Shown here piece after piece: positions 7,579 to 14,938 of a DNA stretch of 36,011 nt. The notes under the pieces are model-generated. The model searched no databases, was not told the origin of the DNA, and was given only the letters and a program-made list of their open reading frames with translations. This DNA is from a virus, in IMG/VR virus record IMGVR_UViG_3300046001_007790, positions 1 to 36,011 of that record; one strand, written 5' to 3'. A program made the position numbers and the translations under genes. Within the stretch, counting starts at the first letter, position 1; every line of letters begins with the position of its first letter.

Positions 7579-8298
7579 ATGGAAAAGTCAAAATTAGAAA
7601 AGTTTATTAGTAAATATAATCTTGGTGGTTCGTGTGAAAGTGTACTGTGGAAATCCGATGGAACCGATATCACTGTCAAGTGTATTTCCGATGACAAAAA
7701 TGTTCTTGGTATGGTTACAGTTAGGGATGTGCAATTGAGTGCGGGGGAGTACGGTATTTTTGATACGAAGCAGTTGTCGGCAATGTTATCTGTGCTAAAT
7801 GATGTGGTCACTATCACCCCCAAGCGTACAGAGAATAAAGTAACAGCAGTACACTTTGAAGATGGGAATGTAAAAGTTGATTATGTACTGGCAGATCCTG
7901 TGGTAATCCCCAATGCCCCTGAGTTGAAGCAACTCCCGAGTTTTGATGTAGAAATTAAATTAGATCAGAAATTTACTAATACATTTCTCCGAGCAAAGAG
8001 TGCTTTGTCTGATGCGGAAACATTCACTGTGATGAGTGATGGTACTTCTGCAAATGTAATTCTTGGATACTCTGATATGAATACCAATCGAATTACTTTG
8101 GATGTAGCTACCACAACGAACAATACTTTATCACCAATTAATTTCTCCGCACGATATTTCCGTGAAATTCTTGCGGCAAATAAGGAAGTAACTAGTGGTG
8201 TGTTGAAGGTTAGTTCGAAAGGATTGGCATATGTAAAGTTCGGCGCCACTGATTATAGTACTGATTACTACCTTGTGCAAATCCAGACAGCCTCCTAA
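7579..8298 (+). CDS. 45: DNA polymerase sliding clamp (T4 gp45-like)
   Basis: A 239-residue protein of the size of T4 gp45 (228), a trimeric ring that tethers the polymerase to DNA. The features fit: an N-terminal LEKFISKYNL helix, repeated beta-strand pattern, FDTKQLSAMLSVL in the first domain, FTNTFLRAKSALSDAETFTV at the domain boundary, and a C-terminal LKVSSKGLAYVKFGATDYSTDYYLV matching gp45/PCNA-fold endings. In T4-type phages the clamp also stimulates late transcription. AAGAGGTTAACGGTT precedes the ATG, a motif shared with the gene at 3207. The stop overlaps the start of the DruA-like gene. Confidence 0.85.
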   Translation: MEKSKLEKFISKYNLGGSCESVLWKSDGTDITVKCISDDKNVLGMVTVRDVQLSAGEYGIFDTKQLSAMLSVLNDVVTITPKRTENKVTAVHFEDGNVKVDYVLADPVVIPNAPELKQLPSFDVEIKLDQKFTNTFLRAKSALSDAETFTVMSDGTSANVILGYSDMNTNRITLDVATTTNNTLSPINFSARYFREILAANKEVTSGVLKVSSKGLAYVKFGATDYSTDYYLVQIQTAS

Positions 8299-9734
8299 TG
8301 TCATTCTTTGAGTTTGACGATACCCCGACACAAGTACAACATACACATTCCTCGGCAAAAAAACCGCCGAAGGGTGGTGTTGTTTTAAATACCGCTGCCA
8401 CCGACTTCTTTAGTGGTGAGGGAGCATCGTTTGACTTTGATGTAGAAAAGAAAAAATTTGTTGAGCATATGGACTTTCTAAAAAATCAGTCCGTACAAGA
8501 AAACACATTATATAAAAAGTGGAAAGAACTGACTGTTGATTTCAATAATACAAAAGATATTCAACTTGCACAAATTGTTGAAGCAAAGATTTGGAAACCA
8601 ACGGATATTTCAAACAAAGAATTAACTATCCAAGAAATACAAGAACTTTCGCCGGAAATAGTTATCGCCGAACCCGATGACATAACATTATTTACGGATT
8701 GGAAATATCTTCGTGTAATGTGCTCAACATTTGAATTCACAGCAAATCCTGGCCGATTGGTTCGTATCCTTATTCGTGATAGGAATACTAGTAAGTATCT
8801 TGGTGTCTGTGCGTTGGGTTCTGATGTGGCATCGGTTGGCGTTCGTGATCAGTGGATAGGGTGGACCAAAGAAAATAAATTCAAAGATGGATTACTTAAC
8901 TCAACATCAATTGGAACTACTATCGTCGCAACACAACCATTTGGATATAATTTTCTTGGTGGTAAATTAATTGCATCGTTGTTAACAACAAAACTTGTTC
9001 GTGATTACTGGAAATCTAAGTTTGGAAACACACTAGTAGGATTGACTACAACTTCACTGTATGGATCGCATAGTATGTACCAGCGAATTCCGTTCTGGAA
9101 GGAGTTGGGCGTTACTGCAGGAAAGATCGCATTAAAACCCGACAATGGAATCTTTCTAAACTGGGCAAATTACTTAAAGGTTCATTATTCCGAAGCATTT
9201 GACAAAGCAACTATTCCGTATGTGGCAGATATGGTCCATGAAGGTGAGGAGTGGGTGTGTGCTGATGAGTTTGTCCGTATTACCGCGACAACTAAAGAAG
9301 AATTAATATCTAAGTTGGAATCGGACAATTATTCTGTTCATAGTAACGGTGAAGTATACGATAAAAAGTCACGACACAAATTCCCACCAACAGGACCAAA
9401 ACAACAAACAATGTTACTCCTGTTTAAAATATTGGGCATTAAAGCAACGGAGTACCAACATGGATTTCAGCGGGGTGTTTATTTCGCACCATTATACGAA
9501 AATACTCGTGAGTATCTTCGAAACGAAATTGTTGATGAACAATTAGTATTATCAGCAAAGTTGACAAATGATGTTGATGCTGTTATATTATGGTGGAAGG
9601 AGAAAGCAATCAGACGATATATCAATTTATATGATAATAATAGATTGAATGGTGATCTATTATATTATAGAAAAATGACACAAATGACTTGGGATGCCGC
9701 AAAACAAACTTATTTAGGTGAGGTTGGTAGATAA
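8298..9734 (+). CDS. DruA-like (DUF4338) domain protein in the replisome operon
   Basis: A 478-residue protein coupled by TAATG on both sides to the clamp and to clamp loader gp44. The central region (about 150-285) matches the DUF4338 pattern of Druantia protein DruA: LVRILIRDRNTSKYLGVCAL, RDQWIGWT (183-190), FGYNFLGGKLIASL (215-228), TTSLYGS (251-257), FWKELGVTAGK (266-276). Residues 1-110 are a separate polar region beginning MSFFEFDD; 320-478 form a helical C-terminal part. In bacteria DruA belongs to an anti-phage system of unknown mechanism. Placement here points to a DNA-related role, such as processing, modification or exclusion of competitors, which is inference. Unlike Mom-like GNATs it shows no clear cofactor motif. 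Confidence 0.7.
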   Translation: MSFFEFDDTPTQVQHTHSSAKKPPKGGVVLNTAATDFFSGEGASFDFDVEKKKFVEHMDFLKNQSVQENTLYKKWKELTVDFNNTKDIQLAQIVEAKIWKPTDISNKELTIQEIQELSPEIVIAEPDDITLFTDWKYLRVMCSTFEFTANPGRLVRILIRDRNTSKYLGVCALGSDVASVGVRDQWIGWTKENKFKDGLLNSTSIGTTIVATQPFGYNFLGGKLIASLLTTKLVRDYWKSKFGNTLVGLTTTSLYGSHSMYQRIPFWKELGVTAGKIALKPDNGIFLNWANYLKVHYSEAFDKATIPYVADMVHEGEEWVCADEFVRITATTKEELISKLESDNYSVHSNGEVYDKKSRHKFPPTGPKQQTMLLLFKILGIKATEYQHGFQRGVYFAPLYENTREYLRNEIVDEQLVLSAKLTNDVDAVILWWKEKAIRRYINLYDNNRLNGDLLYYRKMTQMTWDAAKQTYLGEVGR

Positions 9735-10645
9735 TGGAACACACACTCTGGTGCGAAAAACACCGTCCTGATACGCTGGAAAATTATATTGGTAATGAAC
9801 ATATAAAAACCAAACTTACGCAGTTCATTCGAGAGCAAGATATTCCGCATCTATTGTTTTGTGGTACCGCTGGTACTGGCAAAACCACCGCGGCAAAGAT
9901 TTTAATTAAGAACATCGACTGCGATTATTTGTTTATCAACGCATCTGATGAAAATTCCGTAGACACGATCCGTACTAAGATTAAAAACTTTGCGGCAACA
10001 ATGAGTTTTAAACCGTTGAAGATTATCGTACTTGACGAGGCGGACTATGTTACTCCACAAGCACAGGCGGCACTCCGTAACTTGATGGAAGTATTCAGTA
10101 AAAATACCAGATTCATTCTAACATGTAATTATGTAGAACGAATCATTGATCCTCTTATTAGTCGGTCACAGGTATTTAAATTAACACCACCATCAAAAAA
10201 AGAAGTCGCTGTACACTTGATGAAACTTTTGGAGAAGGAAAATGTTGTATTTGATAAATCAGTTATCGCAACTTTAGTTAATGCATATTATCCAGATATT
10301 CGTCGTATTCTTAATAATTCGCAAAATCAAACAACTGGTGGACGATTACAACTCAACGTAGAAGAAATAATTGCAAGTGATTATAAGTTGAAAGTACTTG
10401 ATGTGTTGATGAGCAACTTGCCATTAAAAGATAAAGTTAATGAAGTACGACAAATAGTAACGGATAGTAATGTTAAAGATTACACAGAATTATTTCGATT
10501 ACTTTTTGACAAAGTTACAGATTATGCTCCAACAAAAATCCCACAAGCTATTTTGGCAGTTGCAGAGGGACAGTATCGTGATAGTTTTGTAGTGGATAAA
10601 GAAATAAATTTCGTCGCAACATTATATAACATTTTAAATAGTTAA
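9734..10645 (+). CDS. 44: Clamp loader large subunit, AAA+ ATPase (T4 gp44-like)
   Basis: A 303-residue AAA+ protein that, with gp62, opens and loads the sliding clamp using ATP. It opens with LWCEKHRPDTLENYIGN, the usual clamp-loader start. Walker A is GTAGTGKT (44-51), Walker B IIVLDEAD (97-104), sensor 1 ILTCNY (128-133) and the SRC-like arginine-finger segment SRSQ (143-146, Gln replacing Cys). T4 gp44 is 319 residues. A helical C-terminal collar domain follows. It overlaps the DruA-like stop and is followed after 9 nt by the zinc-ribbon gene. Confidence 0.95.
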   Translation: MEHTLWCEKHRPDTLENYIGNEHIKTKLTQFIREQDIPHLLFCGTAGTGKTTAAKILIKNIDCDYLFINASDENSVDTIRTKIKNFAATMSFKPLKIIVLDEADYVTPQAQAALRNLMEVFSKNTRFILTCNYVERIIDPLISRSQVFKLTPPSKKEVAVHLMKLLEKENVVFDKSVIATLVNAYYPDIRRILNNSQNQTTGGRLQLNVEEIIASDYKLKVLDVLMSNLPLKDKVNEVRQIVTDSNVKDYTELFRLLFDKVTDYAPTKIPQAILAVAEGQYRDSFVVDKEINFVATLYNILNS

Positions 10646-10654
10646 GAGGTAGAT

Positions 10655-10960
10655 ATGTCAAAGAATCGATTTGGTGGACCACCGCAGCAACCGCAGTTTA
10701 ATTTTGACATCGCACAGGCCGAGGATGTTACTTGTGAACGGTGTGAAAATTACACTTTTGAACAAGTCATGCTGATGAAGAAGGTATCGGCATTGGTTTC
10801 GCCAACTGGGAAAGAGGCGGTTGTTCCCATTCCCACATTTGCATGTAATGCATGTGGGCATATTAATAAGGGATTCCTTCCAGTAATACCAAAGAGATCT
10901 GATACCGAGAATTCAACTGAAACACCTACACGGAAATCAACTCTGATACTGGAACAATAA
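10655..10960 (+). CDS. Small zinc-ribbon protein
   Basis: A 101-residue protein with two CxxC pairs, CERC (about 27-30) and CNAC (about 64-67, followed by GH), separated by a beta-rich stretch: a zinc-ribbon fold. The first 22 residues are Pro/Gln-rich and probably disordered, and the C-terminal 25 are Thr/Ser-rich. Similar small zinc ribbons occur in T4-type genomes near replication genes; the function is unknown. The start follows TTAAGAGGT. The next gene (ClpP) starts 2 nt after the stop, so the two are probably cotranslated. Confidence 0.7.
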   Translation: MSKNRFGGPPQQPQFNFDIAQAEDVTCERCENYTFEQVMLMKKVSALVSPTGKEAVVPIPTFACNACGHINKGFLPVIPKRSDTENSTETPTRKSTLILEQ

Positions 10961-10962
10961 TA

Positions 10963-11559
10963 ATGCCAAGGAAAAAACTAGAAGAGACAATGGACAATCC
11001 GAACAGTCAGTTTATTTTTCCATCCACACCATCGATTAGTGACTCAGGTATCTATTATTTGTGTGACGAATTTAATAGTAACACCGCTAGGAATGTAGTT
11101 ACTTGGATACTCGATAGTAATTTACAAAAAAATAAAACTCCAGATCACCTAACACTGATGATTACTAGTTATGGAGGGGATTTGTCCGCTGCATTTGCGA
11201 TTATCGATGTAATGCGAGGTAGTTCTATTCCTGTGCATACGGTTGGGTTGGGTGTGATTGCATCTGCGGGATTGTTGACATTTATTTCAGGTGTCAAGGG
11301 ATATCGTACCCTTACACCAAATACTTCCATTCTTTCTCACCAATGGTCGTGGGGACAGGCTGGCAAAGAGCATGAGTTGATAGCAACCATGCGAGAATTT
11401 GAATTGACCACAACACGAATGATTAATCATTATAAGAAGTGTACTGGTCTTACTGAAAAATTTATTCGTGAACGACTGCTCCCTCCGCAAGATGTATGGC
11501 TGTCACCACTAGAAGCTAAGAAATATAAGCTATGTGATCATATAAAAAATATTAAGTAA
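10963..11559 (+). CDS. clpP: ClpP-like serine protease
   Basis: A 198-residue protein of the ClpP/crotonase fold. The catalytic triad can be read: Ser101 in GVIASAGLL, His126 in LSHQWSWG, and Asp177 in PPQDVWLSPLEAKKYKLCD. The substrate-binding glycine-rich strand ITSYGGDLSAAFAI (67-80) is present. Length equals bacterial ClpP (about 195-200), and the three residues match the usual spacing. ClpP needs an AAA+ partner (ClpX/ClpA); none is encoded nearby, so it would borrow the host one, or act as a prohead or host-directed protease. It lies between replisome genes, not among head genes, which favours a role in protein turnover. Confidence 0.88.
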   Translation: MPRKKLEETMDNPNSQFIFPSTPSISDSGIYYLCDEFNSNTARNVVTWILDSNLQKNKTPDHLTLMITSYGGDLSAAFAIIDVMRGSSIPVHTVGLGVIASAGLLTFISGVKGYRTLTPNTSILSHQWSWGQAGKEHELIATMREFELTTTRMINHYKKCTGLTEKFIRERLLPPQDVWLSPLEAKKYKLCDHIKNIK

Positions 11560-11560
11560 T

Positions 11561-12397
11561 ATGGAAGAAAACTTCGTTGATATATCTCGTGTTACTGTTC
11601 GTGAAATTAGTAAAGTAGTAGCACGAGATTTTATCGAAAAATATCATTATACAAAGAAATTTAGTTCTACACGATACGCACTCGGTATTTTCTACAAAGA
11701 AGATACCGAGCATGTGTTTTTCGCAGGTGATAATGAACAATTGATAGGATGTATGACATACGGTCATCCTGTGAGCAATCGTACAGTAAATTCTATTGTA
11801 GATGATTTGGAACTTGACGAAGTATTGGAATTAACTAGATTGGTATGTTTGGATGGGTATGGTAAGAATCTGGAAAGCTTTATAATAGCTCAATCATTTG
11901 ATTGGTTAAAGAAAAATGATTCGCAAGTAAAAATACTAGTTAGCTACGCCGACCCAGAGCAAGCACATACGGGTGGTATCTATCGGGCAACCAATTGGAT
12001 ATATCAGGGATGTGGTGCATCAAAACTCATGCCTGATTATAGTTTGAAATTAGAAGAAGATAGTATGTGGATACATTCTCGTTCTGTGTCGGCTAGGTTT
12101 GGTAATAAGAATATCCATAATTTGGCAAAGATTATTGGTCATACATTTTGGAGAAAAGAAGAAACTGCAAAGCATCGTTATATTTATTTTCTCTGCAATA
12201 AAAAAGAAAAGAAACGCATTTTAAATAATTTGAGAATGCCAATAATGTCTTATGGGGATATCAAAGAAACAATACAACTTATTCAAAAAATTCATGTACA
12301 CGATGGACTTATTGAAAAGGTAGAAGTATTACAAGGTGTAGATAATGGGTGGAAACCACAAAAAATAGAACTACAGGAAAAAATATATGAAAAATGA
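11561..12397 (+). CDS. Mom-like GNAT-fold protein, possible DNA-modifying acyltransferase
   Basis: A 278-residue protein. Residues 20-150 carry the pattern of Mom-like proteins: EKYHYTKKF (26-34), IGCMTYGHP, ELTRL (90-94), SYADPEQAHTGGIYRATNW (128-146) and IYQGCG. Phage Mu Mom converts adenine to a carbamoyl-type derivative that blocks restriction, and the fold is GNAT-like. The ATG at 11561 follows the ClpP stop by one nucleotide and lacks a strong ribosome binding site, implying coupling. The C-terminal 90 residues are a basic extension without a known motif. Other members of this group are annotated only as hypothetical, so the adenine-modifying role is inference. Confidence 0.6.
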   Translation: MEENFVDISRVTVREISKVVARDFIEKYHYTKKFSSTRYALGIFYKEDTEHVFFAGDNEQLIGCMTYGHPVSNRTVNSIVDDLELDEVLELTRLVCLDGYGKNLESFIIAQSFDWLKKNDSQVKILVSYADPEQAHTGGIYRATNWIYQGCGASKLMPDYSLKLEEDSMWIHSRSVSARFGNKNIHNLAKIIGHTFWRKEETAKHRYIYFLCNKKEKKRILNNLRMPIMSYGDIKETIQLIQKIHVHDGLIEKVEVLQGVDNGWKPQKIELQEKIYEK

Positions 12398-12836
12398 ACA
12401 AACTAAAACAAAAAGTTTATTTGATCATGTAGATGCAATCTATGCCAATAAAAAAATTGACTATTTTGATACATTGACGGAGGCAGATAAGAAATCCTAT
12501 AACAATTATATGGTAAATAGATTTCTGAGTATGAACATACACCAGTTACCGTTTGTCAATGAATTACAGAAATACACATTGGACACCAAAACTCATTATT
12601 TATTTTTTAGTCAATTACTTCCTCGTGGAAAACAATTTAACAAATATGTGAAAAAAACAAAAGAAGTGAAATACGAAGATTGGTTGATTAACATAGTGGT
12701 TCGACATTTCCAGGTATCAACTTCGGAAGCCTGCGAGTATCTAGAAATTTATTACAAGCATCATAAATCTTCCTTAAAAGAATTATGTCAAATGTATGGC
12801 GTTGATAGTAAACAATTAAAGAAAGCAAAGCTATGA
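12387..12836 (+). CDS. 62: Clamp loader small subunit (T4 gp62-like)
   Basis: A 149-residue protein with the gp62 signature: YMVNRFLSMN (41-50), a helical middle, LPRGKQFNKY (78-87), which parallels the PRGKRYGKW of T4 gp62, then NIVVRHFQVSTSEACEYLEIY, which parallels its AKRYQVNTNDAINY. gp62 completes the clamp loader with four gp44 subunits. T4 gp62 is 187 residues, so this one is shorter. In T4 the order is 62-44; here gp44 lies 2 kb upstream, with zinc ribbon, ClpP and Mom-like genes between. The start overlaps the preceding stop by 11 nt. Confidence 0.8.
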   Translation: MKNEQTKTKSLFDHVDAIYANKKIDYFDTLTEADKKSYNNYMVNRFLSMNIHQLPFVNELQKYTLDTKTHYLFFSQLLPRGKQFNKYVKKTKEVKYEDWLINIVVRHFQVSTSEACEYLEIYYKHHKSSLKELCQMYGVDSKQLKKAKL

Positions 12837-12958
12837 ATAATCCAGTATCAAGTTCAGTGGGTTACACTATGAAAGAGATTTTACAGAATCCGCTGTATAT
12901 ACCTTATTTTCCACTTGTGTGGGTAGACGCTAAAGATTGGGGAATTAAAAATGAGTGA
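12833..12958 (+). CDS. Small hypothetical protein (41 aa)
   Basis: An ATGA overlap with the gp62 stop opens a 41-codon frame, and its own stop overlaps the next ATG by 8 nt. The product reads NNPVSSSVGYTMKEILQNP, then PYFPLVWVDAKDWGIKNE. There is no membrane helix or cysteine motif. Coupling on both sides supports expression. Function unknown. Confidence 0.6.
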   Translation: MNNPVSSSVGYTMKEILQNPLYIPYFPLVWVDAKDWGIKNE

Positions 12959-13205
12959 AAATGGCAAAGGATCAAAAGTGCGCCCATTAAGTGTTGATCA
13001 AAAAACATTTTCTAATAATTGGGAACGGGCATTTAATAATTCTGTATGCGAATATAGTGGATTACCTAACACAGCAAGTTATGGGGAAATGGATAAGGAA
13101 TATGCAGAAATACGCGCCTCGGGAGTATTCTGGGAATTATTTCCTGATTTGACAGGTCATTGGGAAACCGATAAACTTCGATGGAACACGGTACATAAAT
13201 CGTGA
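12951..13205 (+). CDS. Small hypothetical phage protein (84 aa)
   Basis: An 84-residue protein. Its N-terminus NGKGSKVRPLSVDQKTFSNN and the phrase NWERAFN are typical of small phage proteins of unknown function. GGGGAATTAAAA precedes the ATG. The end overlaps the next gene by 4 nt (GTGA). No catalytic motif or membrane segment is seen. It is part of a string of coupled small genes after gp62. Confidence 0.6.
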   Translation: MSENGKGSKVRPLSVDQKTFSNNWERAFNNSVCEYSGLPNTASYGEMDKEYAEIRASGVFWELFPDLTGHWETDKLRWNTVHKS

Positions 13206-13408
13206 GTATTTATCAAGCAAAGAAAGTGGGAAACACCGCATCTGGAAATAAATATATTATATTACAAGATGGCCCCAAATCATTTCATATTTCTGTTTCC
13301 AATGAAAGTAATACAATATATGATTATTTTTTTGACCCACCAAATCTAGAGTTTTTGGATAATAATATATTATTATTAGAAACTGAACTTCTGTCAAAAA
13401 CCCCTTGA
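13202..13408 (+). CDS. Small hypothetical protein (68 aa, GTG start)
   Basis: A GTGA overlap with the preceding stop opens a 68-residue frame reading SIYQAKKVGNTASGNKYI and ending ETELLSKTP. It looks beta-rich and soluble. The stop codon lies inside the terminator hairpin that follows, so this is the last gene of the gp45-gp62 transcription unit. Function unknown. Confidence 0.55.
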   Translation: MSIYQAKKVGNTASGNKYIILQDGPKSFHISVSNESNTIYDYFFDPPNLEFLDNNILLLETELLSKTP

Positions 13409-13423
13409 TTTTTAAGGGGTTTT
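13397..13423 (+). terminator. Intrinsic (rho-independent) terminator
   Basis: A perfect 10-bp stem, AAAACCCCTT (13397-13406) and AAGGGGTTTT (13414-13423), with a 7-nt loop GATTTTT. The U-rich 3' arm is the run-off tract. The complementary A-run upstream means it could also terminate from the other strand. It closes the replisome operon. Confidence 0.85.
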
Positions 13424-13433
13424 GTGTTAGATT
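13405..13433 (+). promoter_or_regulatory. Possible sigma70 promoter nested in the terminator
   Basis: TTGATT (13405-13410), a 17-nt spacer and TAGATT (13428-13433). The following ACAGTATATC resembles the CTAGTATACC that follows the -10 at 4063-4068. Both boxes match the other promoters in spacing but are weaker. The -35 lies inside the terminator stem. It would start transcription just before the gene at 13463. Confidence 0.5.
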
Positions 13434-13462
13434 ACAGTATATCTTTCGGAAGAGGAACTACT

Positions 13463-13795
13463 ATGGGGCATGTTAATTATAAAGGATATACACGAGAAGA
13501 TGCACTTACAAGTGTTGGTTCCGGATGGGCACAGTTAATCAATCGTGTGTTCGATAAACTGGCATCTATTAAGGGTACAGTAAAAATTGTACAGGTCAAA
13601 GAAAAGTTTGGAGGACTTAGTATCTACACCGATTATGGTAATGTCGAACTTGACAAAGTAATTCGTGATGTGGGAATAGAAAGTGTACAGACCTGTGAAC
13701 AGTGTGGAACCGCTGGTAAGATTCGTGGTGGTAGTTGGTATAAAACCCTGTGTGATGCACATACAAATAATAGTTCCACAATTAATCCCGTTTAA
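13463..13795 (+). CDS. Small protein with C-terminal CxxC pair
   Basis: A 110-residue protein. The ATG at 13463 is preferred because AGAGGAA lies 6 nt upstream; the GTG at 13424 lies inside the terminator/promoter. The segment VKEKFGGLSIYTDYG followed by SVQTCEQCGTAGKIRGG is a pattern seen in many small phage and bacterial proteins, a globular domain ending in a zinc-binding CxxC; a later Cys (TLCDAH) with His could complete the site. Function unknown. It is the first gene after the terminator. Confidence 0.65.
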   Translation: MGHVNYKGYTREDALTSVGSGWAQLINRVFDKLASIKGTVKIVQVKEKFGGLSIYTDYGNVELDKVIRDVGIESVQTCEQCGTAGKIRGGSWYKTLCDAHTNNSSTINPV

Positions 13796-13796
13796 T

Positions 13797-14033
13797 ATGC
13801 CACGAAAGAAAAAGGAAAAACTTACCAGTTTTGAGTTGAAATTCACGGGTAAGATGAGTATATTAATTGAGCAAGAAAATCACGGGCCAATAGAGTTCCG
13901 TTTCAACGACATGGATACCGTCATGGCGGTCGTTCGTGTTATCTTGGATAAGACGGATAATAAAACATCGGTGGATGCATATGATACTCGCACACAAAAA
14001 ACCTTTACTAAAATTCTGGATAGTATCGAATGA
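13797..14033 (+). CDS. Small basic hypothetical protein (78 aa)
   Basis: The ATG at 13797 is one nucleotide after the previous stop; a longer frame opening at 13683 would run inside the preceding gene and is rejected. The product starts with a basic patch (PRKKKEKL), then FELKFTGKMSILIEQENHGPIEFRF in a beta pattern, ending TKILDSIE. It overlaps the nuclease gene by 4 nt (ATGA). Its coupling to the nuclease suggests a DNA-related accessory role, which is inference. Confidence 0.6.
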   Translation: MPRKKKEKLTSFELKFTGKMSILIEQENHGPIEFRFNDMDTVMAVVRVILDKTDNKTSVDAYDTRTQKTFTKILDSIE

Positions 14034-14938
14034 ATAAGATTAGCTATTCGCAGTATTCGTTGTGGGCAAATTGCCCAATGGCGTGGAAATTAAAGTATGT
14101 TGATGGTCATAGATTTGATGATTCGTCAATTAATACAGTATTCGGTACCGCTATGCACGAAGTCATCCAAGAGTGGCTTGAACAATACTATTACGCGGGA
14201 AAGGATACACAAGCAAAGAGTATTGACTTGGGTGAACCGTTGAAGCAGAAATTCATTACTTTGTTTCAAGAAAATACTACGGTCGATGCAAACGGGAATA
14301 AAGTATTCTTGTGTGACAAGAAAACCTTAATGGAATTTTACAATCAAGGATGTGAGATTCTATCCTATGTTCAGCAACATCGTAATAAGATTTTTCCTTC
14401 CAAGGATACCGTACTTGCGGGTATTGAATATCCGATTGAAACAGAAGTTCGTCCTGGTGTGACTTTTATTGGTTATGTCGATATTATCACCAAGAATGAA
14501 AAGACGGGTAAGGTTACGATCATCGACTTGAAAACTGCTCGGGCAGGATGGACACAGGCACAGAAGAGTGACCATATTAAACTAAATCAGATTTTGTTGT
14601 ATAAGAAGTTTATCTCTGAAAAGTTTAACACTCCGTTGGAAATGATTGGAACAGAGTTTATTATCTTGAAGCGAACAATTAGTGAGAATTCTCCGTATCT
14701 AATTCCTCGGGTAAGTACCTTCGAACCATCCAACGGAAAACCGTCAGTTAATCGAGCATGGGGACACATTGAAAAGTTCTTGGATGAATGTTTTGATGGG
14801 GAAGGAAATTATCGCACGGATTTGATTACCGCGACACCCAGCAAAGATAGTTGTAAGTATTGTGTGTATAAGGATAAGGAAGTATATTGTTCCGAATCAT
14901 TTTACAAAATCAAAAAGGTGAAGGTTGTCAATGGCTGA
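14030..14938 (+). CDS. PD-(D/E)XK exonuclease with Fe-S cysteine cluster (Cas4/RecB-like)
   Basis: A 302-residue nuclease. Motifs: N-terminal YSQYSLWANCPMAWKLKY, GTAMHEVIQEWL (His43), GIEYPIE, FIGYVDII (Asp151), IIDLKTA (Asp166-Leu-Lys168) and LNQILLYKKF (QxxxY). Cys15 together with Cys275, Cys278 and Cys287 (CKYC...YC) reproduces the four-cysteine Fe-S arrangement of Cas4 and AddB nucleases. These enzymes degrade or resect DNA ends; T4-type phages use such nucleases in recombination and host DNA breakdown. There are no Cas genes or repeats nearby, so a CRISPR role is not supported. The last 8 nt overlap the methyltransferase gene. Confidence 0.88.
   Translation: MNKISYSQYSLWANCPMAWKLKYVDGHRFDDSSINTVFGTAMHEVIQEWLEQYYYAGKDTQAKSIDLGEPLKQKFITLFQENTTVDANGNKVFLCDKKTLMEFYNQGCEILSYVQQHRNKIFPSKDTVLAGIEYPIETEVRPGVTFIGYVDIITKNEKTGKVTIIDLKTARAGWTQAQKSDHIKLNQILLYKKFISEKFNTPLEMIGTEFIILKRTISENSPYLIPRVSTFEPSNGKPSVNRAWGHIEKFLDECFDGEGNYRTDLITATPSKDSCKYCVYKDKEVYCSESFYKIKKVKVVNG

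Noticed and set aside
13683-13796. Upstream extension of the 78-residue protein
   Set aside because: The extension runs inside the preceding CxxC gene in another frame, and the ATG at 13797 sits directly after its stop.
14030-14938. Cas4 as part of a CRISPR system
   Set aside because: No repeat array or other cas gene is present; T4-type phages carry such nucleases for recombination.
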